A DNA stretch of 64,000 bases, taken from NCBI GenBank assembly GCA_963920635.1, contig OY987299.1, forward strand, positions 65,392,692 to 65,456,691. The letters are read 5' to 3'. A model generated the notes under the pieces. The model ran no database searches and was not told the origin of the DNA. It saw nothing but the letters and a program-made list of their open reading frames with translations. Within the stretch, counting starts at the first letter, position 1, and the number at the start of each line of letters is the position of its first letter. Positions 11,661 to 21,207 of the stretch are shown here, in pieces. Source of the stretch: Pseudeuparius sepicola (Eukaryota; Arthropoda; Insecta; Coleoptera; Anthribidae). The position numbers and the translations under genes are program-made.

Positions 11661-12898
11661 TTTCGTTTGGGGTTGCCCCATAGGTATATATCAATTTTGC
11701 TGCTGGCATCATTTCTTGGTAAACTGCAAGATACGAAAACATCTCTGGAAATAAGAATTTGAAACAATTTATTTCATTCTCAATAATTATTACTATACAA
11801 ACCTACCTTTTAATTTATTCAATTGTTGTTTTCTGGTGTACTGACTAAGTATTTTATCAATTTGTGGTAGACATTAGTGCACTATGCATAGGACCAGTAC
11901 TTAGCTGGTGTGCTGTAAAAACGAGATTCTTGATTCTGATTTCGTTGCAGTCTCGAGAAACGTAATGCTGCATATGCATAATTTAGGACTAATCTACTTA
12001 TGTTGGGCAATCACAACACATTTTACACATTCCACAACCGAATATCTTTATGCATTGGTAACCACAATGACATTATAATTATTGTTCTTGTTAACGGGGT
12101 CGGGGTTATTTTGGCCTTAACCCTGCATTCATTATTATTTTGTCCTTTCTTCTGCACATATCCATAAGTCCATTCTCTAGTTGACCTTAAAGGGAGCATT
12201 CACAGCTACGTATATAATCATAATTAAGTATAAATATTACAACAATAATCAAATAAACAACAAACATACCTTCCTCTTAATTTTTCCGGGTTTTGCTCGC
12301 AGTTTGTATTATAACTTGACACACCAAAGCAAGTAGTGACCAGAACAAGCTTTAACAAAACTTGTCTTCATTATAATCCGAAAAAATAAAGTATTCACAG
12401 CGAGATTCTTATAACAAACTGAGAACAGAAATGATTAAGTTCCCGTCTACGAAAGTGAGGTTATAAACGCACAAAACACAAAACACAATGTCAACTGCAA
12501 AATGCGGTGTTGCCGCTGATTATCCTTAAACATCTGTCATCTGTCATATTTTATGGGGGGCGTCTAATAAGTTCAGAATGGGATCGGTAAAATCCAAATA
12601 TTTCATTGAAATGCTTGGAAATTTGATTATTTCTCACCAGGCGTATAAAAGCTGGATCCAATAATTTATCTGGGAATGCTTGGTTATATAAAAAAAGACG
12701 AAATAACTACTAATAAAATAGCAGGTACTTATTGAAATTAGGGATCGTGACGTCACATTCCCTACTTTTGCGACTGTTTTTTTCAATTTTTGAGCAAACT
12801 AATGGACAAAAAAATCTGTTGGGGTTCCGTGATTATCTTGACATGTTTTACAAATTTCAATGAAAAAAAAATTTTTTTATTCCTAAGTATACTTGTCC

Positions 12899-13330
12899 AT
12901 TGACGGCGCGGTCATCCGAATTCTTGTCAAGTGCTCACAAAATCCATCATTTGAGTGCCCCTCACCAATTTTCTGGAGGCCAAATTTTTTATATTTGAGG
13001 TAGTACACAACGTGATTATTTGTTAATAGAAAAATAAACGTAGTATCAGATATATACCTGGGTAAAATAATTCGGTATTTTCAATTGACAGCGCGGTCAT
13101 CCGAATTCGTGTCAAGTGCTCCCAAAATGCATCATTTGAGTTCCTCCCACCAATTATAAAAAACTGAATTTTTCTGTAGGGGTAGTAGACAATGTGGTTA
13201 TTTGTTAAGAGAAAAATAAACGTAGTATCAGGTATATACCTAGGTAAAATAATTCGGTCTTTTGCTTTATTTGAGTTCCTTCCACCAATTCTAAAAATCT
13301 GAATTTTTCTGGAGATGTACTACGTAATAT
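12899..13330 (+). repeat. Right array (part 3) of ~180 bp tandem repeats
   Basis: Two and a half units close the right array next to the terminal repeat. The first closely resembles the short-form unit at 8610-8705, sharing CTTGTCAAGTGCTCAC and GTGCCCCTCACCAATTTTC, but carries an extra ~20 bp of AT-rich sequence. The last unit passes into the terminal inverted repeat. Confidence 0.85.
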
Positions 13331-14548
13331 GACTATTTTTTGAGAAAAAAAAACGAAAGTAGTACTAGGGCCGTATCAAGGTAAAATTAAATTTCAAATT
13401 TTTTAAATTTTTTTCTCGGCTATTATGCACGGAAGATCATCGTCATTTTTTTCGTGATGCACCTTTATATGTTTAATTTATGGTATTTTTTTCAATTTGA
13501 TATTCCTACTCGTTTGTAAGTTATAATTTTTTTAATAAAATTAGACCCCCTTTAAAACCCCCTAAACGGCGCCTCTGGCGAGCCTAATTTTTTTGCGGGA
13601 GTAATTACTAACTATGGGCATTATTCTGGCCAAGTATCAAGGGAATACAAGTGGGGGCCGCTATAACCCTACTTATCCAGCAATGGCCTTTAGTTACATT
13701 ACGTTTCCCAGTTCTAAATTGATGCCAAAATAATAATAAATTAAAATATCATCAAACTATTTTACGTATCTAAGCAAAATTCATGACTTTTATGGAACAA
13801 ATAATTATTATTACCTTTAAGTTTAGTTGCAATTGTTTTTATTTGACAGTTTAATAACTGTCAAATAAAAACAACTGTCAAATAACAACAATTGCTTCTA
13901 TTCTCTCCATGGCCTACTCATCAATATCGATTAATGTGAAATTAAACTTAAAGGTAATAATTATTTGTTCCATAAAAGTCAAGAATTTTGCTTAGATACG
14001 TAAAATAGTTTGATGATATTTTAATTTATTATTATTTTGGCATCAATTTAGAACTGGGAAACGCAATGTAACTAAATTTATACCCCAACTGCTAGACGGT
14101 ACATCAACTTTGCAACCAACATAACAGAATTTTGAAGCGTAAATATCATTTTCTTTTGAAAAATACCTATTCTTATCGGTAATTGGTAATAAAAAATTAA
14201 TAGAATGATAAAGCTAGTGATATAAAATAGTTTTTACGAAGTTTCGAGTTTTTAAAATTTTCAGAAATTTCATAAATAAATATTAAAAATTGGCGAAAAA
14301 CTAAATATTTTAGTAGAGCGTTCAAATTTGGTACACTTACGTAAAATTGAAAAAGAAACAACTTTTTCAAGAAAAACTTTTTGATATTTTAACAACTATA
14401 CCCATTTTTGGCGATATATTTTTTTAAATGTCATTTTTGACAGATAACGAAAGTCACATGACCACGTTTGAGTCGGTCATTTTTCATCTTTTTTAAAGCA
14501 AAAGGTAACCCCAAAATTAAATTTCAAAATAAAACGTTAATTAAAAAT
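13276..14548 (-). repeat. Right terminal inverted repeat of the foldback element, with an insertion
   Basis: Reverse complement of 1-835, interrupted by a MITE at about 13660-14110. Matching landmarks include CGGAAGATCATCGTCATTTTT, GGGAGTAATTACTAACTATGG and GACAGATAACGAAAGTCACA. Past 14548 the sequence continues TTTCCCCCCTATGG, for which no left counterpart is in the window. Confidence 0.8.
13691..14074. mobile_element. Palindromic MITE inside the right terminal repeat
   Basis: Arms beginning TAGTTACATTACGTTTCCC and ending GGGAAACGCAATGTAACTA fold back on each other for most of the element. An inner hairpin, TTTTTATTTGACAG / CTGTCAAATAAAAA, lies near the centre. Its absence from the left terminal repeat shows it is an insertion. 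Extra unmatched sequence on both sides suggests that the full insert spans roughly 13660-14110. Confidence 0.75.
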
Positions 14549-15070
14549 TTCCCCCCTATGGTGCGAACTTTTTGGAGGTTACTGTATGTAAAAATGTTTT
14601 TATACATTCTCTAAAAACTGTACAGAACTGTAAAGAAACAAAAAATAGCACATTTTCAAAAACGTCTGCTTCGAAATGCTGTAAATTCATATATTTGATA
14701 TTTTGAATGGTTGGGTCAACTTCACTGAGACAGGGCTCGTATAGTGGACCATTGGTTTGCTTTGGGGGTATAAACAAAATTTTCAATTTTCATTCTTTCA
14801 ATAATTGTACTTTATTAAATAGGTATAAATACCTACTTTATTCGTTTTTGGATCACCAGGATTAGTGCCCATAAAATTATAATTTACCTATATTATTTTG
14901 GGAAAGCCAGGTATACCTACCTAGGCACGGACCCCTGTTCCCAAAAATGAATGAAACACCTGCCAAAGACTTAAATTATCCTAAATTCTTTCAATTATCC
15001 ACAATATGCCAAATATGGCATATTTGGCATATTAAGGATATATGCAAATATTTAAAAAAATGCATATAAT
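14549..15070. other. Intergenic stretch with a small palindrome
   Basis: No gene is recognised. Near 15006-15030 ATGCCAAATATG and CATATTTGGCAT form 12-bp perfect arms around a single G, next to other ATGCAAATAT-like motifs. The minus-strand 76-residue ORF at 14556-14786 has no motif I recognise. Confidence 0.5.
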
Positions 15071-15485
15071 ATGCAAAATATGTGTGTTGCATATTTGGGT
15101 TACTCTATTGATCACCTAAGTATACGGCTCTTGAAATCTTTCCTTACACATATAACACAAAGTGTTCTGAAAAATGTACTCTTATCAGAACAAAAAGAGG
15201 TAAGATTGAGTCGTCCACAGGGTTTGATCCTTTCATCGCTGCTATTCCTAATCTATGTTAACAATTTTCCCGAATTTAGCAGTAACTATATGTAGACGTC
15301 ACCAGAATTTCTTTGAGGAGTGATAATTATGCAGAACTAGAAAAAATAACTTTGGAGGTACAGTCGATAGCTGAAAAATGGTACTCAGCAAATGGGCTAC
15401 TATTCAATCAGAGTAAATCCTACAACATAATTTGCACTCTGAGAGAAATTGAAGTGGACTTGCTGGAACTGAAAAAGAGTATGAG
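15071..15485 (+). pseudogene. Decayed non-LTR retrotransposon RT fragment, upstream half
   Basis: Two short ORFs (15071-15295 and 15313-15555) read like the palm of a non-LTR reverse transcriptase. RPQGLILSSLLFLIYVNNFP corresponds to the usual PQGSxLGPLLFLIYxNDLP block. It is followed by a broken YADD position, then EKWYSANGLLFNQSKS, which resembles the W..N.L..N..K region that follows it. Stops and shifts show it is dead. The BEL/Pao element was inserted into this fragment, and the reading resumes after 21212. Confidence 0.75.
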
Positions 15486-15641
15486 TGTTGTAGCTTCACA
15501 TTGTATTGTAATAGTTCTTTTTTACCTGAACGGGTTTAATTATAATAAAATGTAAGACAGACAGATGAAATAAATGAATAGTCGTTGAAAACAGAAAAAA
15601 GTCTTTTTACTAAAGAATAATTGGAGAATCGAGACCGAACA
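15486..15641 (+). repeat. 5' LTR of the BEL/Pao element
   Basis: The 156-bp repeat begins TGTTG and ends AACA. An AATAAAAT at about 15544 could be the polyadenylation signal. LTRs this short are small for BEL elements. The downstream copy at 21052-21207 differs at one base (A to C in the CAGAAAAAAG stretch). Confidence 0.95.
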
Positions 15642-15644
15642 TTG

Positions 15645-15656
15645 TGGTGACCCTTG
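15645..15656 (+). promoter_or_regulatory. Putative tRNA primer-binding site
   Basis: TGGTGACCCTTG lies four bases after the 5' LTR, the usual place for the reverse-transcription primer site. I do not assign the tRNA. Confidence 0.6.
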
Positions 15657-15677
15657 TTTAACCGAACAAGCAATCTG

Positions 15678-17951
15678 ATGGATAGGAGTCAAAGACAAAA
15701 TGCGGGTATGAACAAGAGCTTATCAGCAGATTTTGTTTGGCCGGAAAGATTTGGCAGACAAAGCATGAATAGAAGAGTTGAAGAAGCATGTTCAGAAACT
15801 GCACTTGAGTCCCCTGCCATAGAGAATACAGAAGCTGAAAGTAAGAACGAAAACAAATCCGTTATATCTTCGAAAAAGTCGTCCTTGATGAATATTGAAA
15901 GGAAGAGGATAGCTTTAGACCATGAAAAGAAAAGACAAGCATTACAACGACAAAAGAAAGAAATTGAAAATGAATTAAAGGTACTTGAGCTAGAAGAAGA
16001 ATTGAAAAATGCAGAACTTGATGTTGAAGAAAGGAAAAGTTTGAGAAGCAGATTCAGCACCAAGTCAGAGAATTTACCATTAGTTCAATCTTCATCTATA
16101 GTAGCTGAATGGCTAGAGAAAAATGACAAAATTAAAGAAACAGAAATATATGAAAATCCACCTGTAGAAGAAACCAGTGACATTAAGCTTCTATGTCAAA
16201 CTATAACTAAGGTGATAACAGCTGCTAATCCATCTCAAGATACGAAACATTTCATTGCACGGCAGATCGTAGAGAAAGATTTCCCATATTTTGATGGAAA
16301 ACCAGAGGAATGGCCTCTATTTTACCGACAATTATGCCGTATTATAGACATGGGTCATTATACTGAAGAGGAGGTTATGGTTAAGCTCCAGAAATGCCTG
16401 AGAGGTGAAGCGAAAGCAGCAGTTGTTGGTATGTTGCTTATACCAAACAATGTAGATGTAGTAATCGACACATTAAAGATGAGATTTGGAAGACCAGACT
16501 TGATTATCGAGGTACTCATTGCAAAAGTAAAACCCATGCCATTCATCAAAGAAAATAGTTTGGAAAAGCTTATTCATTTCTCAAATGAAGTTAGAAACCT
16601 AGTTGCTACAATGAAATCTTTGAATTCAACAGGACACCTGAAGAACCCTACATTGTTGAAAGAATTTAGTTCCAAATTACCTGATGCTTTGAAACTAAGG
16701 TGGGGAGAGAGAGTAGCACAAATGAGAGGTGACGTTGATCTAGAAGATTTCGACAGGTGGAGTGGAGAAATTGCAGAAGCAGCTTGTTTTGTAAGCACTC
16801 CAACAGACAAGTACCAAAGAGAAAAAACGAAACCAGAAAAGGTTTTTAGTACTGTTACTGTACAAAACAACACATGTTTGTACTGTGAAAAGAAGCACGC
16901 AGATGAATGTTCAAAAATGAAATCAGATGATTTAGAAGCAAGGTGGAAAAAGGTAACTGAGAAAAAGTTATGTTTTTGTTGCCTCAAGAAGAACCATCAA
17001 AAATTTAAATGTCCACGGAAGACGCAATGTGGTATTGATGGTTGTAAATACTTTCACCATCCACTGTTACATAATTCCAAGATACAGAACAACGAAGGAA
17101 AAAGAGAATACACCACAGAATCCACAAACTTGGAAACTGTGTGTGCTATGAAGAATGAAACAAAACACACTTTGTTAAGAATGATTCCGGTGAGATTGTA
17201 TGGACCTGTAGGTTACCTGGAAATTTTAGCGTTCTGTGATGAAGGTTCGACGGCCACTCTAGTAGAAACTGAGATTGTGAAGAAACTTGGACTAGAAGGT
17301 GACAAACAAGAGCTATGTTTACAGTGGACAAATGACTTTGTGGCAAAACATGAGGATTCAGAATGCCTGAACATCCAAATATCCAGTGTAGACAGAAATT
17401 TTAGCAAGAAATATACTCTGAAGAAGGTCCGCACTGTACATAATTTAGGTTTACCCAGCCAAACCATCAAAATGACGACTTTTAGAAATCATGCGCATTT
17501 AAGAAATGTGCCCGTAGAAGATAATTTTGGTAGACAACCAATGCTGCTTATTGGACAAGATAATATTGGTTTAATAGTACCCGAACAGGTACATAGCTGC
17601 CCAGAAAATATTGAAAATGTTCCGGTAGCAACCAGATGTAAGTTAGGATGGTCTGTGCATGGTCCAAACACAGCAGATGTTAAATTAAGAACATATACTC
17701 AAACGTGCAACATGAGTTATGAAGAAAACTTGGATGAGCTGATGAAGAAAAGTTTTTCTACAGAATATTTCGGAGTTATTCCATCAAAGGTTGTTTTAAA
17801 TTTGGAAGAACGAATATCATTAGATTTAATGGAAAAGACATCCCGAAGACTAGAAAATAGGTTTGAAATAGGACTGCTGTGGAAGGACGAGAACCCTAAA
17901 CTCCCTGAAAGTAAATCCACAGCTTTAAGAAGATTAAAATATGTAGAATAA
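15678..17951 (+). CDS. BEL/Pao Gag and protease part of the polyprotein (frameshifted at its end)
   Basis: The first in-frame ATG is at 15678; the frame is already open upstream from a TTG at 15654. The N-terminal third is charged and coiled-coil-like (runs of E, K and L around residues 80-135, numbered from 15654). It is followed by the BEL-type Gag core (FDGKPEEWPLFYRQL, then KLQKCLRGEAK). Zinc-binding cysteines follow (CLYCEKKH, and CFCCLKKNHQKFKC fitting CX2CX4HX4C). The aspartic protease has its active Asp at about residue 529 in FCDEGSTATLV. The frame stops at 17949-17951, where a single extra T appears to break the GAA/AAA/AAA run. RT-type sequence continues in the next frame. BEL elements normally encode one Gag-Pol ORF, and this break lies between protease and RT, so I read it as damage rather than programmed shifting. 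Confidence 0.92.
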   Translation: MDRSQRQNAGMNKSLSADFVWPERFGRQSMNRRVEEACSETALESPAIENTEAESKNENKSVISSKKSSLMNIERKRIALDHEKKRQALQRQKKEIENELKVLELEEELKNAELDVEERKSLRSRFSTKSENLPLVQSSSIVAEWLEKNDKIKETEIYENPPVEETSDIKLLCQTITKVITAANPSQDTKHFIARQIVEKDFPYFDGKPEEWPLFYRQLCRIIDMGHYTEEEVMVKLQKCLRGEAKAAVVGMLLIPNNVDVVIDTLKMRFGRPDLIIEVLIAKVKPMPFIKENSLEKLIHFSNEVRNLVATMKSLNSTGHLKNPTLLKEFSSKLPDALKLRWGERVAQMRGDVDLEDFDRWSGEIAEAACFVSTPTDKYQREKTKPEKVFSTVTVQNNTCLYCEKKHADECSKMKSDDLEARWKKVTEKKLCFCCLKKNHQKFKCPRKTQCGIDGCKYFHHPLLHNSKIQNNEGKREYTTESTNLETVCAMKNETKHTLLRMIPVRLYGPVGYLEILAFCDEGSTATLVETEIVKKLGLEGDKQELCLQWTNDFVAKHEDSECLNIQISSVDRNFSKKYTLKKVRTVHNLGLPSQTIKMTTFRNHAHLRNVPVEDNFGRQPMLLIGQDNIGLIVPEQVHSCPENIENVPVATRCKLGWSVHGPNTADVKLRTYTQTCNMSYEENLDELMKKSFSTEYFGVIPSKVVLNLEERISLDLMEKTSRRLENRFEIGLLWKDENPKLPESKSTALRRLKYVE

Positions 17952-20900
17952 AAAATATGGCGAAGAATATTGCAAGAAAATTGAAAGTTATATTGAAAAG
18001 GGATATGCTGAAAAAATACCTATCGGAGAAACCATTATAGAACACCCTACTACCTGGTACCTACCTCATTTTGCTGTTAAAAACGAAAACAAAGGTAAAA
18101 TAAGGTTAGTTTTTGACGCAGCATCTAAGTCTCATGGAAAAAGCTTAAATGACTACCTCTTAGCTGGACCCGATCTGCTACAATCCCTGGTGGCAATTTT
18201 GTGGAAATTTCGTCAACGACAGATAGCATTTTGTGGAGATATACGTGAAATGTTCCACCAGGTTGAAGTAAGAAAAAAGGACAGATGTGCCCAACGATTT
18301 CTTTGGAGAAATTTGGAACAGAGTAGGGAACCTGATGTCTTTGAAATGAGGGTAATGACTTTTGGTGCAAAATGTTCGCCAGTTTGCGCACAGTATATCA
18401 AGAACCGCAATGCTGAAGAAATTACTAAGGATCCCAATGTATTGACAGCAATTACAAAGAAGTTCTATGTTGATGATTATTTGGACTCAAGAGATACACC
18501 CGAGGAAGCTCTTCATACTATCAAGGAAGTTATAAGGGTGTTGAAATTTGGAGGATTTGATCTAGTAAGTTGGATGACGAATTCTCCGCAGATCAGATCA
18601 CAGCTAACTACAGAATTAACTACGTCAAAAAATTTAGATGAAGAGAACCTACATAGAGTTTTAGGAATGTGGTGGGATTCAGAAAATGATCATTTTCTAT
18701 TTAAACTGAATAATTACGAAGAGTTAACTGATAAGCATCCGACAAAACGGGAGGTTTTAAGATCTTTGATGTCGTTATTTGACCCACTTGGACTTATTAC
18801 TTGTTTTACTGTACGAGCAAAGATTTTAATGCAAGATATATGGCGTTCAGGATGCAACTGGGATGAGACAATACCAAACCATTTGATACTTCGATGGAAG
18901 AAATGGATTCTAGATGTAGAAGAGGTATCAAAAGTTCGAATTCCCCGATGTTATTCCTTACATGGAAAAGAAATAAAAAAGAGGGAATTACACACGTTCT
19001 GCGATAGTAGTGAGAAAGCCTTCGCTGTTGCTACTTATATGAGAAGTGTTTTTGAAAATAACATTGATGTGTCTTTAGTAGCAGCTAGGTCAAGAGTGTC
19101 TCCTTTGAAACCTTTGTCAATTCCCCGACTCGAACTGCAAGCTGCAGTTATGGCCAGTCGCCTCGCATCAACCATACTGGAGGAGTTGGAGGTAGAAATT
19201 CACCAGGTATATTATTGGACAGACTCAAGATGTGTGCTCAACTGGATAAAAGGAGATGGGCGAAAATTTAAGCAGTTTGTTGCTCACAGAATCGGTGAGA
19301 TACAAGAATTGACTAAACAAGAAGAGTGGAGATGGGTACCAACAAGTCTTAACTCTGCTGACTTAGCTACAAGAGACACCAATTTTGAAAAATCGGTTAT
19401 TTCCAAGGAATGGTTAAATGGACCATCTTTCCTTCATTGTGCGGAGGAAAACTGGCCAACTGAAGAAATTGTAATTGAATCTGATATCCCAGAAGAGTTA
19501 GAACCAGAAGAGTCAGAAATGAAGAAAGAATATGTAACACTGGTGACAATTGTCACTGAAATAAAACATGGCCTTCCCGATATTACTCGTTTTTCCAGAT
19601 GGTTGATTCTGATAAGAACCACAGCTTGGGTGCTAAGATTCATTCACATGTCCCAGAAGAAAGAGTTCCCGACAGAATTGACCATTGGTGAACTCGAGGA
19701 TGCCCAAAAGAAGTGGATTCAGTCATTACAGGAAGAAAGTTTCTCAGAGGAAATCAGGTGTTTAAATAATAATTTAATTTTGAAGAAAAGCACTATTTTT
19801 TCTTTAAACCCTGTATTACACGATGGAATTATAGTGCTGGGAGGGAGAACCGATCTTGCATCATGTATGAGTGATAAAACAAGAAGACCTGCAATTATTT
19901 GCCCGAAACATCCCTACACGAGGCTTTTAATTCAACATTACCATGAACAATGCCATCATCAAGGAGTTGAATTAGTCCTGAATATGATAAGAGAGAAATA
20001 TTGGATTATAAATGGAAGAGCAGCGGTGAAATCTGTTTTCTCCAGGTGCCAGACATGTAGAAATGCACGGGCAAGTCCGAAGATACCACTAATGGGACAG
20101 ATTCCCTTACAAAGATTGACCAGAGAAGTACGAGCTTTTGCAAATACTGGAATGGACTACTTTGGGCCTATTTATGTTACTGTAGGGCGAAGGAAAGAAA
20201 AGAGATGGGGAGTTATCTTCACATGTCTCGCAGTCAGAGCAATCCATCTTGAAGTAGCCCATAGTTTGAATACAGATTCGGCTTTAATGGCTATAAGAAG
20301 ATTTATTGCACGAAGAGGGACACCGAAAACTATTTCTTGTGACAATGGAACAAATCTGAAAGCTGCAGCCAAAGTTTTGGAAACCAAAAACCAATTTGAT
20401 GAGCATCAAATCATGAACTCCATGACTTCGAAAGGAATAGAATTTAAATTCAATCCACCAGGTGCTCCTCATATGGGAGGCTCTTGGGAGCGTCTCATTG
20501 GTACAGTCAAGAAAGTCATTGGAAAAATCTTGTATGAACAATCGATTAAAGATGAAATACTCATGACCCTCTTTGCTGATGCAGAAAGAATTGTTAATTC
20601 CCGGCCTTTGACAAAAGTTTCTACGGACCCTCATGATTTGGTTGCCCTTACACCTAACCATTTCCTTTTAGGTGGTTTGGATGCCAAAGAATCAGCTGAT
20701 GGACACAATATCGATGCAGTTTGTTTGAGAAATTCGTGGAAGAAATCTCAAACACTGGCGGATGAATTTTGGAGTAGGTGGGTGAAAGAGTATCTTCCCA
20801 CACTAACAAGAAGAAGCAAATGGATAACAGATAACAAATCGGTACAAGAAGACGATATCGTTGTTTTGGTAGATGACAATGCTCCCAAACACAGTTGGAA

Positions 20901-21030
20901 ACTTGGACGAATAGTGAAGGTTTATCCAGGTCCAGACGGAAGAATACGAGTTGCCGATGTGAAAACTACAAGCGCACTCCTACGTAGACCAGTCAGCAAA
21001 TTATGTAAATTGGAGTTTGAACAGAGTTAA
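17950..21030 (+). CDS. BEL/Pao Pol: reverse transcriptase, RNase H, integrase
   Basis: Open from 17950 in the +1 frame relative to Gag-protease. The first in-frame ATG (18190) is not a meaningful start, since RT sequence begins earlier (WYLPHFAV, then GKIRLVFDAASKSHG). The RT palm has GDIREMFHQV and the catalytic YVDDY at residues 93-97 counted from 18190. RNase H begins around HTFCDSSEKAFAVATY, with YWTDSRCVLNWI later. Integrase shows an HHCC-like zinc site (HYHEQCHH...CQTC), a DDE core with D in TGMDYFGP, D in SCDNGTNLK and E in GGSWERLIGTVK, then a C-terminal extension. Stop at 21028-21030. The only visible damage to the whole Gag-Pol is the single-base frameshift upstream. Confidence 0.94.
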   Translation, partial: KKYGEEYCKKIESYIEKGYAEKIPIGETIIEHPTTWYLPHFAVKNENKGKIRLVFDAASKSHGKSLNDYLLAGPDLLQSLVAILWKFRQRQIAFCGDIREMFHQVEVRKKDRCAQRFLWRNLEQSREPDVFEMRVMTFGAKCSPVCAQYIKNRNAEEITKDPNVLTAITKKFYVDDYLDSRDTPEEALHTIKEVIRVLKFGGFDLVSWMTNSPQIRSQLTTELTTSKNLDEENLHRVLGMWWDSENDHFLFKLNNYEELTDKHPTKREVLRSLMSLFDPLGLITCFTVRAKILMQDIWRSGCNWDETIPNHLILRWKKWILDVEEVSKVRIPRCYSLHGKEIKKRELHTFCDSSEKAFAVATYMRSVFENNIDVSLVAARSRVSPLKPLSIPRLELQAAVMASRLASTILEELEVEIHQVYYWTDSRCVLNWIKGDGRKFKQFVAHRIGEIQELTKQEEWRWVPTSLNSADLATRDTNFEKSVISKEWLNGPSFLHCAEENWPTEEIVIESDIPEELEPEESEMKKEYVTLVTIVTEIKHGLPDITRFSRWLILIRTTAWVLRFIHMSQKKEFPTELTIGELEDAQKKWIQSLQEESFSEEIRCLNNNLILKKSTIFSLNPVLHDGIIVLGGRTDLASCMSDKTRRPAIICPKHPYTRLLIQHYHEQCHHQGVELVLNMIREKYWIINGRAAVKSVFSRCQTCRNARASPKIPLMGQIPLQRLTREVRAFANTGMDYFGPIYVTVGRRKEKRWGVIFTCLAVRAIHLEVAHSLNTDSALMAIRRFIARRGTPKTISCDNGTNLKAAAKVLETKNQFDEHQIMNSMTSKGIEFKFNPPGAPHMGGSWERLIGTVKKVIGKILYEQSIKDEILMTLFADAERIVNSRPLTKVSTDPHDLVALTPNHFLLGGLDAKESADGHNIDAVCLRNSWKKSQTLADEFWSRWVKEYLPTLTRRSKWITDNKSVQEDDIVVLVDDNAPKHSWKLGRIVKVYPGPDGRIRVADVKTTSALLRRPVSKLCKLEFEQS

Positions 21031-21040
21031 TTGTTCAACC

Positions 21041-21050
21041 GGGGGGAGGA
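21041..21050 (+). promoter_or_regulatory. Polypurine tract before the 3' LTR
   Basis: A GGGGGGAGGA purine run ends one base before the 3' LTR, the expected place for plus-strand priming. Confidence 0.85.
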
Positions 21051-21051
21051 A

Positions 21052-21207
21052 TGTTGTAGCTTCACATTGTATTGTAATAGTTCTTTTTTACCTGAACGGG
21101 TTTAATTATAATAAAATGTAAGACAGACAGATGAAATAAATGAATAGTCGTTGAAAACAGAAACAAGTCTTTTTACTAAAGAATAATTGGAGAATCGAGA
21201 CCGAACA
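21052..21207 (+). repeat. 3' LTR of the BEL/Pao element
   Basis: Same 156-bp sequence as the 5' LTR with one substitution. It is followed immediately by ATGAG, the second copy of the target duplication. Confidence 0.95.

Larger units (their letters stand above)
8952..12898. mobile_element. Unclassified ~3.9 kb insertion splitting the tandem array
   Basis: The 180-bp array stops within the motif TTTTCAATTGACGG and resumes at 12899 with exactly the remainder of that motif, so the DNA between is an insertion. It begins GGACTAATACACC and ends ATACTTGTCC, giving GGAC...GTCC ends and a possible AT duplication (8950-8951 and 12899-12900). The interior includes a 140-bp tandem repeat, a TA microsatellite and a TACTTTCTGCCGGACACTGTA at 10834 that looks like a mariner terminus. 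No convincing gene is seen. The 125-residue ORF at 10405-10782 begins at a GTG, has no recognisable domain and is probably chance. Confidence 0.6.
1..14548. mobile_element. Giant foldback-like element with long terminal inverted repeats
   Basis: The first ~830 bases reappear in reverse complement at about 13276-14548, once a ~450 bp insertion in the right copy is discounted. Position 1 pairs with 14548, so the left end lies at or before the window edge. Inward of each terminal repeat come arrays of a ~180 bp repeat, in one orientation on the left (about 780-2130) and the opposite on the right (5890-7174, 8369-8950, 12899-13330). Without the nested insertions the element would be about 6 kb, with a unique centre of only ~0.8 kb (2131-2341 plus 5271-5889). 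I see no transposase in it. Long terminal repeats built partly from tandem repeats recall Foldback and Galileo elements of Drosophila. Assignment to either family is inference, because the true termini and target duplication are not visible. Confidence 0.75.
15486..21207 (+). mobile_element. BEL/Pao LTR retrotransposon, nearly intact and young
   Basis: Two 156-bp LTRs (TGTTGTAGC...CCGAACA) flank an internal region coding for Gag, protease, RT, RNase H and integrase. I count one mismatch between the LTRs, so insertion was recent. The 5-bp direct repeat ATGAG flanks the element (15481-15485 and 21208-21212), as usual for BEL/Pao. A putative primer-binding site and polypurine tract are in place. 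One single-base frameshift at 17949 splits the polyprotein; everything else reads open. It sits inside a decayed non-LTR element. Confidence 0.95.

Noticed and set aside
8952..12898. Considered as a Helitron, because insertion appears to be at an A/T dinucleotide
   Set aside because: Ends are GGAC...GTCC rather than TC...CTRR, with no 3' hairpin next to a CTRR end.
780..13330. CRISPR-like repeat array
   Set aside because: Units are ~180 bp, contiguous and similar along their whole length with no unique spacers, in a eukaryotic transposon context.
17940..17960. Programmed +1 frameshift in the BEL element
   Set aside because: BEL elements normally use one continuous frame, and the shift falls between protease and RT at an A-run. 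A single-base lesion is simpler.
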